Below the pieces are notes generated by a model. It did no database searches and was not told the DNA's origin. It saw only the letters and a program-made list of their open reading frames with translations. From NCBI GenBank assembly GCA_014621425.1, contig JAANBB010000021.1, forward strand, positions 62,001 to 126,000: DNA of 64,000 bases. The letters are read 5' to 3'. This stretch comes from Cylindrodendrum hubeiense (Eukaryota > Ascomycota > Sordariomycetes > Hypocreales > Nectriaceae). Positions 1 through 10,875 of this stretch are shown here, piece after piece; position 1 is the first letter of the stretch, and the number at the start of each line of letters is the position of its first letter. Made by a program: the position numbers and the translations under genes.

Positions 1-210
1 GCTGTCAGAGGAGTTAGCAAACTTGCTTTCTAGATAGAGGGGATAATCTAGCACTAACGGCTTCTCTGCATCTTCTAGCTTGAAAAATAGAGCAGGGTTG
101 GTATAGGTCGTTGTAGATAAGTAGTCGAGGGTAGAGAGCTTGAATCGCTCCACCTCTGGGTCATTCTCCCAACCAAAGGGGTGAAGATGGAATTCCTCAA
201 CCCTAGGCAT
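1..210 (-). CDS. HXXXD-type acyltransferase, N-terminal part (runs off left edge)
   Basis: An open frame on the minus strand starts at the ATG at 210 and stays open to base 1, giving the first 70 residues. The protein begins MPRVEEFHLHPFGWENDP and continues through FKLSTLDYLSTTTYTNPALF. This looks like the N terminus of fungal trichothecene 3-O-acetyltransferase-like enzymes, which move an acyl group from acyl-CoA to a hydroxyl or amine of a small molecule. The catalytic HXXXD and DFGWG motifs would lie beyond the edge, so activity cannot be judged. No in-frame upstream ATG is near, which supports this start. The family call is from recognition of the N-terminal pattern; the substrate is unknown. 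Confidence 0.6.
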   Translation of the reverse strand, partial: MPRVEEFHLHPFGWENDPEVERFKLSTLDYLSTTTYTNPALFFKLEDAEKPLVLDYPLYLESKFANSSDS

Positions 211-2644
211 GATGACGTTTCGAGGCGCAGTATGTGGTAGGTATTTGGTGCGACAGCAGGACGATACGAATATACTGGCCGTAGTATTACAGGCAATGCT
301 GTAGGGTTGTGAGGGATATTAACAACATTTCGGCATCAATGGGGAATGGCCAGCTTTAAGGAGAAATGATGGTCTGTGCAGTATTTACGAAGGAGGGGTG
401 GAAATAAGCTGATTTGCGTTGGATGTTGCCTCACTCTGTACGTGGTGCAACACTCAGATAACAACCCCTGCCGATACGGCGTGGATTATTCCACTCGAGT
501 ACTCACTGATTCTTCTAGGCTGATCTGACAGATAACGCGGCCCCAAACCGTTTATGGGCATTGCTCCGGTGTCTTCAGAAAGAGGGGGGAAGAGGCGGTG
601 TGGATGGAACCCTGTCTCGCCGTGTAACGCGAAGGATGACCTAGTGACTAGGGTACCATTTGCAATTAACCGGATCCTGAGTTCAATGATTGTCCTAATG
701 TAGGATACCAACTGTTCCCTCCTTTTCTATGAAAGGTTTATAGCTCAATCTCACTCTCTCTGACTAACATCAGGATATTAAGATATCAGTATCTCAGAGG
801 AGTGTTAAAAATTCAGTTATAATTCCGCTACACAACGTATTGAGTTAGTAAGATACAGAATTGAAGTTTGTGAGAATCAAGTCGGGTAGTAATTACTAGA
901 TAATAGCCTACCAACTTATTAATAATGTGTAATATGTGGTTTGAGAAGGCGAAATTAGATGGCTACCCTATTTGGCGCTGTCACGGTCTTCATGGCATAT
1001 CTGCTATTACTGTATATGCCTGATGGTGGTTGGAGGCGGCTGAACGCTATTGGATTTTATCTGATGGGGGTTTCAGGCTGACACACATTCGGCCATGATC
1101 AAGTAGGAAATTTAAATGCATCAAGTTGCAAAACAAAGACCAATTCCAATTTTTACCTACTCAATTTGAACGAAATGTTTACCTTGAAAGGGTACATCAG
1201 AATTCTAGCACATTCGGAGACATTTTTCACCTCGTTAGCTTGTGTAGCAGCAAATGGAACACACACCTAGCTCCCAAGCCCAACCTCAAACATTGGACTT
1301 AAAGAACAAAGTCTTGGTTGGATCCTGGTCTTGTCCTTGAACAGCTCCGCGGTTGTAAGCATGTTCAATACAATCAAGGCAATATCTCAGCTCTATGATT
1401 ATAGGAATCTGTTATTCGGGGGCTTAGTTGACAAATTTGCCAACTACGGGAAAAGTGGAATGAACAATCTACTTCTGCGGATACAACACGAAGGTGTTAG
1501 TTGAATACAATCAGCCAAGTTCTAATTGCGGTGATAAGCCTGTTCTAACGTACACTAGCCTGCACTGATGTCTCCGGGCAGACATGTGGCTACGACACAG
1601 ACTACCAGAAAGGTTAGGCATATTGAACAAATGACTAGTTCATGTGTAATACATTCTAGGTCGAGAGCAGACGAGCCTGCCAAAGTATTTATAGCGCCGA
1701 CGTGGGATCTTGCTTTATTTCATCGCCAACGCATGCAATCACGAAGAAAGTTGAAACTCCCAAATGTGTCTCTAATTCCACCAAGTCTACTTTAACTGTC
1801 CTAACTAACTGTCAGCGGAGGATTCCTCTAAATAGTAGTTGATGATGATCTGTGGATGCGGTGTAACGGTTGGGCTTACTCTGAACATGAGGGGGTATAG
1901 GGTAAGCTCTACTCTTATAGAGTAGATTGTGGGGTTTATGTTGATGGATAGGTTAAGTTGACACACTGAGCAATATTTGGGGGGGTAGCGTCAGATGGTG
2001 ATCCCTTGAAGTATGAGTTGAGCTATTGATATCTGCAATATGTATTAATCAAGATGTTGGGGCGTCACCTTGAAAATATCAACATGGTGGCAAGGTGAGT
2101 ACATCTCCGACAGCGGCAAGTCTAGGAAGGTAGTGATCTTATCTTGCCAGTCGAGACAGGGATTTATTCTGATACCTTGTTATTTCTGCCAATACTAACC
2201 AAACTTTTCCCAGGAACCAGTAGGCAAGTGGTCTAAAAAAGAAATGTGTCAGTACAAATAGCTAGCCAGGTATTGGGCTTGAAATGCTCCGGTAGGATTA
2301 TGTCGACTACTTGCTTACTAGACTTTTTCTTCATGCGCACATCTTCCTTGCAAATGTCATAGAAGCGGGGGAGGTGGTCTGGAGGTGTTATGACAGCTTG
2401 ACGTTGTAGCGCATTTGGAGGCAGATTGAATTATCTAATCCTCTCTCCTCGCAACCACGTATCATGATTACTAATCTAATGCATTATATAACCATGTCGC
2501 TTACGCAGCGTGCCAGATTCTTACAGGGTAAATACTCACAATGTTGGATCAATCAATTGAGATGCGCTCGACAAGTGCGTAATCAGTTGATTTCAGTCTT
2601 CTTTTATTACCACCTCATGCTAGCGATAGACTTGCCTACGTGGG
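211..2644. other. Gene-poor intergenic stretch
   Basis: About 2.4 kb, partly AT-rich, between the divergent acyltransferase and bZIP genes. The open frames here (for example 454-711 minus and 1568-1795 plus) are short, show no family pattern and have no convincing splice partners. I see no tRNA, repeat or transposon end. Confidence 0.6.
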
Positions 2645-4223
2645 TTGAGCAGCCCGCTGGTGAGCAACATGAAACGTACGCGGCCTCAGGATTCCATCAG
2701 GAATCGAGAGCGAAATATCTTCGGCACAGTATCGTTCCTACCACCAGTTACCCCTGGGAATGGACAAGTAACCACCTCATTTGGGAAGCCGAGTCCGACG
2801 AAAAAAAGACACGAACAGGTGTTTCACGCACAGCGGTACAGGCTACCTCCAGTCTCACTACACATCACATAAATACTAACAGCTACGCAGAAACCATAGA
2901 AAGCGCACGAAGGATTATATAGATGCATTGGAGGAGGAGGTGCTTCGCCTCCGAGACACACAAGACAGCTTGAGCCAGGTCGCCGCTGATTGGAAACGGT
3001 GTACGCTGGCATTGATTGGCTCTGGACGATCATCCCCGGCAGACAAGAGCCTTGCCCTTGAGCTAGGTCCTGGTTTGTTTCTCTGGATAGCATCAGATCT
3101 ATACCAGGGCTCGTTGTTATCATCAACGCAGCCTCGATGGCAGCTTCCTCAACCAAGCTCGCATATTCACTCATCCATGGGTCTTATGTCGGGGTTTGAG
3201 TCTAATGATCCACTGCTTTATATTCTTTTGCAGAATTGTGAGTGAAAACTACCTGAGTGATGTCGGTTACTCGGTGCTGATCCAAGCTCATAAAGTCTAT
3301 GAGAATATTATTCCCACATTAGATGTAACAGCCCGTAATGGCTACGAAAAATATGTCATGCCATTGGGAGTAAATAACAAAGGGGCACTCAACTCACTTC
3401 TTGCTGCATCTGCAAGCCACATGCAACTTGCAAGATCTAGATCATGGACTGTCCATGCCCTAAAGTATAGATCGGCTGCAATCGCGGAACTCCGACAAGC
3501 CTCAACTCACTCCAAGCCGGATTCTTTGGAGTCTATATCGGCTCTAGCTACTATTTTAGGCCTGATGATTGAAGACTTGATCGCTTGCAGGAGAGAGTTT
3601 TCAATGCTTTTAAATCTGGCGTACTTCTGGACCAGCAAGAACTGCCTCTACGGCGACAGATCCCAAGAAAAAGAAACCCTCCGATTTCTTTTAGATCAGA
3701 TCCAGTTGTAGGTACCGTGGGCCCCAAGTATATTATCGCGAGATGCAGTTGTGCTGACGTTGATGCCTCGCCGTGGAAAAGATTGAAGGCGCTGGTATAC
3801 CCGCTGTATCAGCTCGCTCCGTCGCCCACCTTGCCCCAGAGCGGTGACCAAGCAAACAGCCACCTCTCGCTCTTTCACCAACCAGAAAAGCTGTACGGGA
3901 TATTCACCTCGATGGAAAGTGCAACTATCCTCGCCTGTCAGATCTACAAACTATCCCCCACCACTGGCACTCTCAAACATGGAGAAGAGCCAACATACCT
4001 GGAACAGGTGGATTCCCTGCTGGACAACCTCAAGTCCACGGTATATGATATCCCGCCGTTTGCTCCAGGCGAGAACTCGCTTGTATGGGTATACTTTATC
4101 GCATCAGCAAATAGTACACAATCCCACCACGGTGCTTTTTATTCGTCACGGCTGGCAGAACTACTTCGACGCATCGGTCATGACAATATGAGAGATATTT
4201 TGGCCATTGCAAACATAGTTTAG
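2645..4223 (+). CDS. bZIP transcription factor with fungal-specific regulatory domain, frame possibly broken
   Basis: The likely start is the ATG at 2645. Exon 1 (2645-2835) joins 2891 across a 55-nt intron (donor GTACAG, TACTAAC branch, GCAG acceptor). This gives HEQVFHAQRNHRKRTKDYI followed by DALEEEVLRLRD, a bZIP basic region and start of a leucine zipper at residues 57-86. Downstream, GYEKYVMPLG and SMLLNLAYFW with HALKYRSAAI resemble the fungal-specific transcription factor domain. A frame change is needed near 3190-3233, where TTCTTTTGCAG looks like an acceptor. A TAG at 3709-3711 interrupts conserved-looking sequence (VPWAPSILSRDAVV follows it), and the C terminus (LVWVYFIASANS to 4223) is in a third frame. 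Further introns or decay could explain this. It is convergent with the SnoaL-like gene, 27 bp away. Confidence 0.55.
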
Positions 4224-4250
4224 ACTTATATAGATTTTGAATCCCATTTA

Positions 4251-4789
4251 CTAATGAGCTGAGTTCGTGTTCAGTTTCAGAAACCCTAACTGCTGCATCG
4301 CGACCAATGCTGATTCTTCTCCAATCTCCTCCACAATTTTATTATCTAGGAGTCTGAATATTGTAGTCCCGGAAAATCGCATCTCTTTTCCAGAGTTGGG
4401 AACCGGCAAACTTCCCATGGGGAGGTCGAAAAAAGCTTCGCCAGTGTGTGTTCCGCCTCCAAACCAGCGGGCAACCACGAAGTCGCTTTCTGCGATCAAG
4501 GGGAAAGGAGACAGCAATTTGAACGACATGTCGGGAAAAGCCTTTCAAATGATGTTTATTTAGCATGCCTCCATTCCTATATCCGTCCGTTGTAACCTAC
4601 CAGCTTAAACTTGGCTAACATGAGCTTTGCTGCTGCCTTGCCAATCAACTGGCCGTGCATTGGATAAAATGTCGTAAAGGAATCAGAGCAAACTTCGTCG
4701 ACCACATCTGGGTTTCCCTTGGTCCAGAACTCTTCCCAGAAGTGGGCGACAATCAGTCGATTGCGCTCTTGCTGAGATAATTCACTCAT
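4251..4789 (-). CDS. SnoaL-like / NTF2-fold protein
   Basis: Two exons, 4601-4789 and 4251-4541, separated by a 59-nt intron (GTAGGT donor, GCTAAAT branch, AAAG acceptor), give 159 residues starting MSELSQQERN. The pattern GNPDVVDEVCSDSFTTFYP, then ESDFVVARWFGGGTHTGE, then VEEIGEES is typical of SnoaL-like polyketide-cyclase/ester-cyclase folds. These small cone-shaped domains are used by cyclases, dehydratases and proteins of unknown role. Length is normal for the family. It sits 290 bp downstream of the PEP mutase-like gene on the same strand, so the two may be co-regulated. The reaction is not predictable from sequence. An upstream in-frame Met at 4861 would add 24 residues unlike the family. 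Confidence 0.75.
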
Positions 4790-5079
4790 GGTGGGTGCTG
4801 AAGTGGCAAGATTGCACCGGTCGTGCTTATCATCGTTAATGATACAGGCGACAGGTTTCAAATCCGCAGTTGACTGAGGAAGTGTTGGACGGAAGAGTCG
4901 GCCCGAACAAGATGACTAAGAAATGTCCGTCAAGCATCACAGAGACATCATCAACATAGCAATTTTAGCAGATCACGAATCGCCAGAGACATACTCACTC
5001 AAAGGATCAATAACGATCACTGGACGTTTTAATCATGGGGCGGGGATTTAGTCAAGCTGGTGTTGGAATTGCCGTTAAG

Positions 5080-5850
5080 CTAAGCCTGGCTAAGAAGCTT
5101 GTCGGCTTCTCGACTATAGTACTTCATAGCTTCAACCTGCAATGTTGGCCCAATGCTGATTCGTGCAACACCAATCGCGGCGAGCTCCGGGATAGTGAGA
5201 CCATCAATGGACAACTTCAACAACACATTCAGCCTTCCTCCAAAGGCCGCAACCAGCTCCTTTACTTCATGTCGTGCCAGGCCTCTCGAAGACCCTCCCC
5301 AAACAAACACTGTTGTTGCACCAGCATCAAGATAGGCTTTCCCACGACTGATCACCTCGCTCAAGTTTAAGCCCTGGATTAATGCGTCGCACCTGGCATT
5401 GACCACGAAGTCTTTGACATTTTCGTTTGCAGCCGTGGTCAACGCTCGTTTGATCCGATCCGCAGCGACTTCTTCACTGTACAAAATTCCCGATCTATCA
5501 CAATCTTCCAAGTTGACTCCAACAACACCCAGCTGCACCAGCCGGGAGATTGCTTCTTCCAGTTGATCGCCGTAGGCGTCTTGGATATCCACTGTCAGTG
5601 GCTTTCCAAACTCCCGAGCACCTGCTGCTATCAATTCGCAGGCTGAGAGGTTCGTTTCCATGTCTAATTCGTCATCTTCGGTGCCGTTGGCTCTTGCTAC
5701 GGAAAAGCTCGCGGTAGCCAATGCTTTGCAGTTAGGCAGACTCGCAACGGCTCGAGCGGAGAGTCCATCGTAGACGTTTGTGAGCACCAAGGGCTTCCCG
5801 GGTTTGTGAAGGTGCTTAAAGAGCTGGGCAGTATCATTTAAAGAAGCCAT
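5080..5850 (-). CDS. PEP mutase / isocitrate lyase superfamily enzyme
   Basis: An intronless 256-residue frame. The family makes or breaks C-C or C-P bonds next to an enolate, with Mg2+ bound in a TIM barrel. Visible signatures are PLTVDIQDAYGD at residues 84-95 (metal-binding Asp cluster), VNLEDCDRSG at 112-121 and VVNARCDAL at 149-157. The KKCGH active loop of true isocitrate lyases is absent and the protein is short. It therefore belongs with the carboxyvinyl-carboxyphosphonate phosphorylmutase/PEP mutase-like group, many fungal members of which are oxaloacetate or methylisocitrate-type lyases of unknown substrate. It faces the DHA1 transporter across a 1.07-kb divergent promoter and has a TATA-like box about 90 bp upstream. 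Confidence 0.85.
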   Translation of the reverse strand: MASLNDTAQLFKHLHKPGKPLVLTNVYDGLSARAVASLPNCKALATASFSVARANGTEDDELDMETNLSACELIAAGAREFGKPLTVDIQDAYGDQLEEAISRLVQLGVVGVNLEDCDRSGILYSEEVAADRIKRALTTAANENVKDFVVNARCDALIQGLNLSEVISRGKAYLDAGATTVFVWGGSSRGLARHEVKELVAAFGGRLNVLLKLSIDGLTIPELAAIGVARISIGPTLQVEAMKYYSREADKLLSQA

Positions 5851-5940
5851 GACGTGAGAAATTTGTTGGTTTGTAAATTTTCAGAACTCTTCAGGAGGAT
5901 TGCTGGATGAGACTGGCGAATTCGTGTGGAGTATTCCGCT

Positions 5941-5946
5941 CTTATA
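5941..5946 (-). promoter_or_regulatory. TATA-like box of the PEP mutase-like gene
   Basis: CTTATA on the plus strand reads TATAAG on the minus strand, about 90 bp upstream of the ATG at 5850. Confidence 0.45.
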
Positions 5947-6720
5947 GGCAAATGCGAATGTGCATTCCAAGCATCAGCAGGCACTTTCAACATCACACTT
6001 TTGGAGAATTCACGCTGCGCTACGTCATATTGACCTGATTATTATTCAAATTCGCTCAATTTCGAGTATTCGTGCCAGCCCTGAAGGGCGTACAATGAAT
6101 GCATGCGTCGACTGAGCTTCTAGCACGCTGACAAATTCTTGGTGCAACAGCATGAGGGTAAAAGCGACCCTGGCAATTGTTCGAAGACTAACCCAAAATA
6201 GCAATTTGATGCCACGTCCACTGGCTTAATCTGGCAACGTAAGCGTGAAATTAAAACAGCCGCATATTTTGTCCAGCGTACGGTGCTAGCATGTTAAACG
6301 CATGCAAGAGACGTCACACGTGGCTGATGTGCCTGAGTTTTTCTTGATTTGGCCATTTGATATGGTATCTTTCTTCCTCATGCGGAATAGCGCCGTGCAG
6401 GAAAACGGCTTACTGATCTCGCTCCACGCCGAACTGCCTCAGCCAATAATAAGCCCGATTATCCGTGAATAGTAATCTTTCCCGATTTGTCCAAGCCATT
6501 CTCCTGCCCTTTCCTGCGTCTGATACTCAACTGCCGAGATTACCAATGCCGTTTACTGCTGCATTTTGTAACCTGCAACAGAGTAAACGCCTCCTAATAT
6601 TTTTTTGGTTTCTGCTAATATGTGTGTGGAGGCTTAGAAATCATGCACAGTAACATTGAGGGTCGGCGAATTGACCAGCATGTCATTCTGCACCAGTTGT
6701 ATCCTTCTCCTTTCCATCTC

Positions 6721-6726
6721 TATAAA
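6721..6726 (+). promoter_or_regulatory. TATA box of the DHA1 transporter
   Basis: TATAAAGAGCGCGC lies about 200 bp upstream of the ATG at 6924 and is the only TATAAA in this promoter. Confidence 0.45.
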
Positions 6727-6923
6727 GAGCGCGCAGGACAGTCTCAATAAAATTATATCTTTTCCTAAATCAGAACACAACAAGAATCAACAGTCTTCAG
6801 CTACTTCTCAAGATCAAAAACGACTTTCGACCCGCTGGTTTCTTACCAACACACTTGCACCGCTACCCAGCTTGAGACGACTTAGGCAATCGACATATCA
6901 TCGCCGGGCCAGTATCAACCAGC

Positions 6924-8714
6924 ATGCTCGATCTCATCAGAGAAGCGCCTATTGGGCAGGCGATCCGCCTGATTTCACGAAACCGACTACTCCAGTATCC
7001 AGAAGAGAACGCTGGCTTCCAGTTACCCCCTCAATACGCCGCTCAACTCAAGCAAAGCGAGCAGGCCACCGAAAAGGATCAGTCTCCCGATTCAAACGGG
7101 GTCCTTCCCAACTCGACTGAGAGCAGTGATGCTGGAAGTTCTGGATATTTTCAGGGTGATGGAGACGATGTGGAGAATCTCGGAACAATACGAACGGTGA
7201 ATAGTATCCGCACCGCTCCGTATAGCAACGAGCAAATGCGGGCTGAACAACAGCTCAACCTTCAACAAACCAAATCCCTTCCAATCAACCCGCAGAAGAC
7301 GTCGGATGGAATTATCCTCGTTGACTGGTACACGACTGATGACCCAGCCAATCCACAGAACTGGTCCCCCTCGAAGAAATACTTCATCGTCTTCGTACTC
7401 TGCTTCTATACGTGGACTGTCTACTGCGCCGGTCCCATCTATGCTGCTGCCGAAGGTGGCATTCAGGAACATTTTGGGGTCAGTCCTGTTGCCTCCACGC
7501 TCGGACTGTCGCTGTACGTTCTCGCATATGGCCTTGGAGATCTTCTTTTCTCCCCTTTAACTGAGATCCCTGTTGTCGGGCGAAACTCCGTATATTATCT
7601 GACATTCATCGTCTTTTGGATTCTATCGTTCCCTGAGGCTATCATTGATAGTTTTGGTGGACTTCTGGCATTGCGATTTTGGCTTGGATTCTTCGGCAGT
7701 CCCGCATTGGCGAACGGCGGAGCCACTGTGGGAGACATGTTTTCACTGGTCAACATTCCATACGGACTCTCCTGGTGGGTATTCTCTGCGTGGGCTGGTC
7801 CCGCCTTTGGCCCGCTGCTTGGAGGGTTTGCTGCTCAAGCCAAAGGCTGGAGATGGCCCTTGTGGGAAATTGTGTGGATGGCGTCCCCTGCACTCATTTT
7901 CTTGTTGACCCTTATGCCCGAGACCTCTACTTCCAACATACTGTTGAGGCGCGCACGCCGACTACGTCAGTTGACAGGCGACTCGAGACTTCAATCTCAA
8001 AGTGAGATTGAACAACGTCATATGAAAGCTTCAGACATCCTGTCTTCCGCGCTGGTCAAGCCAATGGAGATCATGTTCAAGGACCCGTCCATCCTTTTTG
8101 TCCACCTCTACACTGGTTACTTTTATGGTGTATTCTACACCTTTTTCGAGGTCTTTCCAATCGTTTTCCCAGGCTTTTATGGCTTCGACTTAGCACAGAC
8201 TGGACTCACCTTCCTGTCTTGTCTCATTGGGGTCATTATCGCACTGGGATGCTACTTCGCCTATCTCTATTTCTACATGGTACCTGACAACATCAAAAAT
8301 GGGTTTCGCGAGCAGGAACATCGACTTGTCCCAGCCATTGTCGGTTCATTCTTGTTACCCATCGGCTTGTTCATCTTTGCGTGGACCTCTAACCCAAATA
8401 TCCACTGGGTCGTACCTCTTGTTGGTGTGGGAATCTTCGTCATTGGACATTTCTGGGTCATGCAATCTTTGTTCATATACCTTCCGTTCTCCTACCCGGA
8501 TTATGCCGCTTCTCTTTTTGCAGGCAATAGCATCTGCAGATCAGTGGTTGCTTGCGGCTCCGTTATTTTTGCAGGGCCTCTCTTCAATAATCTAGGTGTT
8601 GATAAGGGTGTGACTCTCCTTGCAGGCTTGAGTGTTGCTGGAATCTTTGGAACAATTGTCATCTATGTATACGGGAAAAAGTTACGTGCTAGATCGAAGT
8701 TTGCCAGAAGCTAG
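6924..8714 (+). CDS. MFS transporter, DHA1 drug:H+ antiporter type
   Basis: An intronless frame of 596 residues. A hydrophilic cytosolic N terminus of about 150 residues ends with VDWYTTDDPANPQNWS, the hallmark before the first membrane segment of fungal DHA1 proteins (FLR1/CaMDR1-like). About twelve hydrophobic segments follow, with a central charged loop (RRARRLRQLTGD to EQRHMK, roughly residues 341-370). LALRFWLGFFGSPALANGGA and SAWAGPAFGPLLGGF match the TM4-TM5 motifs of proton-coupled antiporters. It is predicted to export toxic or self-made small molecules across the plasma membrane; the cargo is unknown. The N terminus is long for the family, so an internal start is possible, but no better Met lies directly before the DW motif. 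Confidence 0.88.
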   Translation: MLDLIREAPIGQAIRLISRNRLLQYPEENAGFQLPPQYAAQLKQSEQATEKDQSPDSNGVLPNSTESSDAGSSGYFQGDGDDVENLGTIRTVNSIRTAPYSNEQMRAEQQLNLQQTKSLPINPQKTSDGIILVDWYTTDDPANPQNWSPSKKYFIVFVLCFYTWTVYCAGPIYAAAEGGIQEHFGVSPVASTLGLSLYVLAYGLGDLLFSPLTEIPVVGRNSVYYLTFIVFWILSFPEAIIDSFGGLLALRFWLGFFGSPALANGGATVGDMFSLVNIPYGLSWWVFSAWAGPAFGPLLGGFAAQAKGWRWPLWEIVWMASPALIFLLTLMPETSTSNILLRRARRLRQLTGDSRLQSQSEIEQRHMKASDILSSALVKPMEIMFKDPSILFVHLYTGYFYGVFYTFFEVFPIVFPGFYGFDLAQTGLTFLSCLIGVIIALGCYFAYLYFYMVPDNIKNGFREQEHRLVPAIVGSFLLPIGLFIFAWTSNPNIHWVVPLVGVGIFVIGHFWVMQSLFIYLPFSYPDYAASLFAGNSICRSVVACGSVIFAGPLFNNLGVDKGVTLLAGLSVAGIFGTIVIYVYGKKLRARSKFARS

Positions 8715-9868
8715 CTGGTTGAGTCCATGCTGTATCTAATAGTAAAGAGGTAATCAGATATGTGTGAAAGCCCTTGTTCAATGCCCCTTTCAAGGATGGC
8801 TTAATACCTACATGTCTATGATACCTACGGGGTCACTTGGAGACCCTGCACTTGTTATCAATCCACCACATAATATCTCTGCGCATCTCCTCCATCCTGG
8901 TTTTGTTCTCAAGAATTGTTATTATTTTCCACCCTGAGATTCTTTAATTATTGACTTCTGAATACGGCTGAAAATGTGGCATCAGATATTTACCGGCTCT
9001 TTACACTGTCTTGCGGATGTTGAGTCGTATCATCGCCTGTTCACCAATAGGAAGTGCAGTGTAGTAAATACTATACATAACATTTTGTAGTCTATAATTA
9101 AGCAAGTAATAAAATACCAGAATAATCGACATTAATATCCTCCCTGTGTCTATATAACTAGATTGAAGGATACTCCTTCCTGTGGATTTTCAAGATCCTG
9201 AAATCATCATAGATCCGCGTATAGCTGACACGCGCGCCAGTGCGTTAAAAATGATTTTGCGTTTATTTTACGTCAATCCTAGCTAACTCATTAAACATTT
9301 GTAATTTGAATGCTTCCCTTGGTCTCATAAACAGGCAGCAATGCAAGTTGTACCTAGTCATCAAGCCAGGCGAGACTTGTTAGCATAAAGAGTTGTGAAA
9401 TTCGGTGGCTGCTCTAATAGTACTGTACTAGTAATAGTCCGGCTGAGTAGGCCATTCGAGACCGCAGCCGGATCCACTTAACTACTGGGTCTCGAACATT
9501 ATGTGCTGTCAGTGGTGAAGCCCTCAATACTAATACAAGCGCCACAACAATACTAAAGATCAATTATCATATTAATTCATCTTAGATACTCCATAAAAGA
9601 TATTTTCTCTCAAGTATATACTGGTGATTTATGCACTAAGATTATTAATGGTAAGCTTAGAAATGGAGCTAGCGCCGCCTTACAGACCGGAGACGCCTGT
9701 GACAATAGTCTGGACACTATTGATATAATAAACTGCGCCGCGTTACGGGGCGCCTTTCTAGCCTACTTGTTAAAATTGGAACGCCTACTATATTTATATC
9801 CCCTATCTGCTCCTCTTGAGCCTTATTTAAGCATTTTCCAGTCTTTTGTTCCGATTTCAATTCAGGAA
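8715..9868. other. AT-rich intergenic stretch
   Basis: 1.15 kb between the DHA1 gene and the Ser/Thr-rich secreted protein gene. It is AT-rich with several short A/T runs. No coding frame, RNA gene or repeat could be supported. Confidence 0.6.
9789..9799 (+). promoter_or_regulatory. TATA-like element of the secreted Ser/Thr-rich gene
   Basis: TATATTTATAT ends about 70 bp before the ATG at 9869, a usual place for a core promoter in filamentous fungi. Confidence 0.4.
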
Positions 9869-10875
9869 ATGCATTCTAGGATCTTACAGACATTGGCCCT
9901 TGGCCTCCTGGCCATCGATTCTGTTGTTGCGGGACCATGTAACCTTATGCAATCCGGTAGGTCTATGAGAATCATTATGATTTGTCATTAATTATGAGAT
10001 CGCTGCTGATCACAATTTCTGCAGGCTCGATTTCTGAAGCTGTCGCCACTATATCGTCGGAGGCGTCACCCACTACATCGACTGAGGCTGTCGCCACTAT
10101 ATCATCAGAGACATCGCCTACTACATCATCAGAGGTGTTGCCCACCACGTCAACTGAGGCCGTCGCCACTATATCATACGGGTCCTTTGTGAGCTCAGCT
10201 TCTGAGGGCATCACCACTACATCTTCTGAGGCTGCCACGAGTACATTTTCATTATCCAACGCGGCTATATATTCCGACGAGACTAAATCCTCTGAGACTA
10301 TCACGACAACATCTTCTGTGACTGTTATCTCGTCATCAACGACTGGATCGTCCTCCCCGGTCGTCCCCAGTGCCCCAGCCATCGCTTACTTCAATGTACT
10401 CGCGGGCGTTAGCGCTAGCGGCGGCCCCGCACCCGACACAATTCTTAAGACCTACCCAAATCCGAAGGACGGGAAGCCCCTACAATTCAACAGTGTATTT
10501 GCACCTAGCACTGCTATTTTTTCTATCGAGGCCAGTACCGGTCGACTTCTTCTAGAAAACGGCAAATACGTCTGCGTGAACTACGACACAGATCACACTC
10601 CCGGGTCCCTCACGCTCTGCACCACCGAAGATATCGCAGTGAATTCATACGTCACCTGTGAGCAGCCGATTCCCGGCGAATCACTTGCGTGTACTGCAAC
10701 AGCTGGCAACTGCCCTACTATCAGTACTTGTGAGCGTATTGGGGATACGAATCATCAATTTTATACGCTCTACCTCTCAGGCGGCTTGGGATATTACCTG
10801 CGTATGGGTCGTCCAACATCATACGGCTACTTTGACAAGTACGTACCTATTGATCTCAAAGCGCAGTTTGTGTAG
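9869..10875 (+). CDS. Secreted Ser/Thr-rich repeat protein
   Basis: Exon 1 (9869-9956) encodes MHSRILQTLALGLLAIDSVV and a few more residues: a signal peptide likely cleaved after VVAG or VVA. A 68-nt intron (GTAGGT, GCTGATC branch, CTGCAG) joins exon 2 (10025-10875) in phase, giving 312 residues. Residues 30-140 are Ser/Thr-rich with short repeats (EAVATISSE, SPTTS), a likely O-glycosylated stalk. The C-terminal ~160 residues (from AYFNVLAGVSASGG) form a Cys-containing domain (LTLCTTEDI, CPTISTCERIGD) seen in uncharacterised fungal cell-surface proteins. No GPI-anchor signal is visible at the C terminus (DLKAQFV), so it is probably secreted or wall-associated. The function is unknown. Confidence 0.8.
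10034..10175 (+). repeat. Imperfect coding repeats in the Ser/Thr-rich stalk
   Basis: The word GAGGCTGTCGCCACTATATC recurs with small changes near 10037, 10082 and 10154, interleaved with CCCACTACATC-like units. The repeats keep the frame and encode the Thr/Ser-rich EAVATIS and SPTTS units. Confidence 0.75.

Larger units (their letters stand above)
5851..6923. other. Divergent promoter region
   Basis: 1.07 kb shared by the PEP mutase-like gene (minus) and the DHA1 transporter (plus). It holds TATA-like boxes near each start, and no gene that I can support. Confidence 0.6.
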
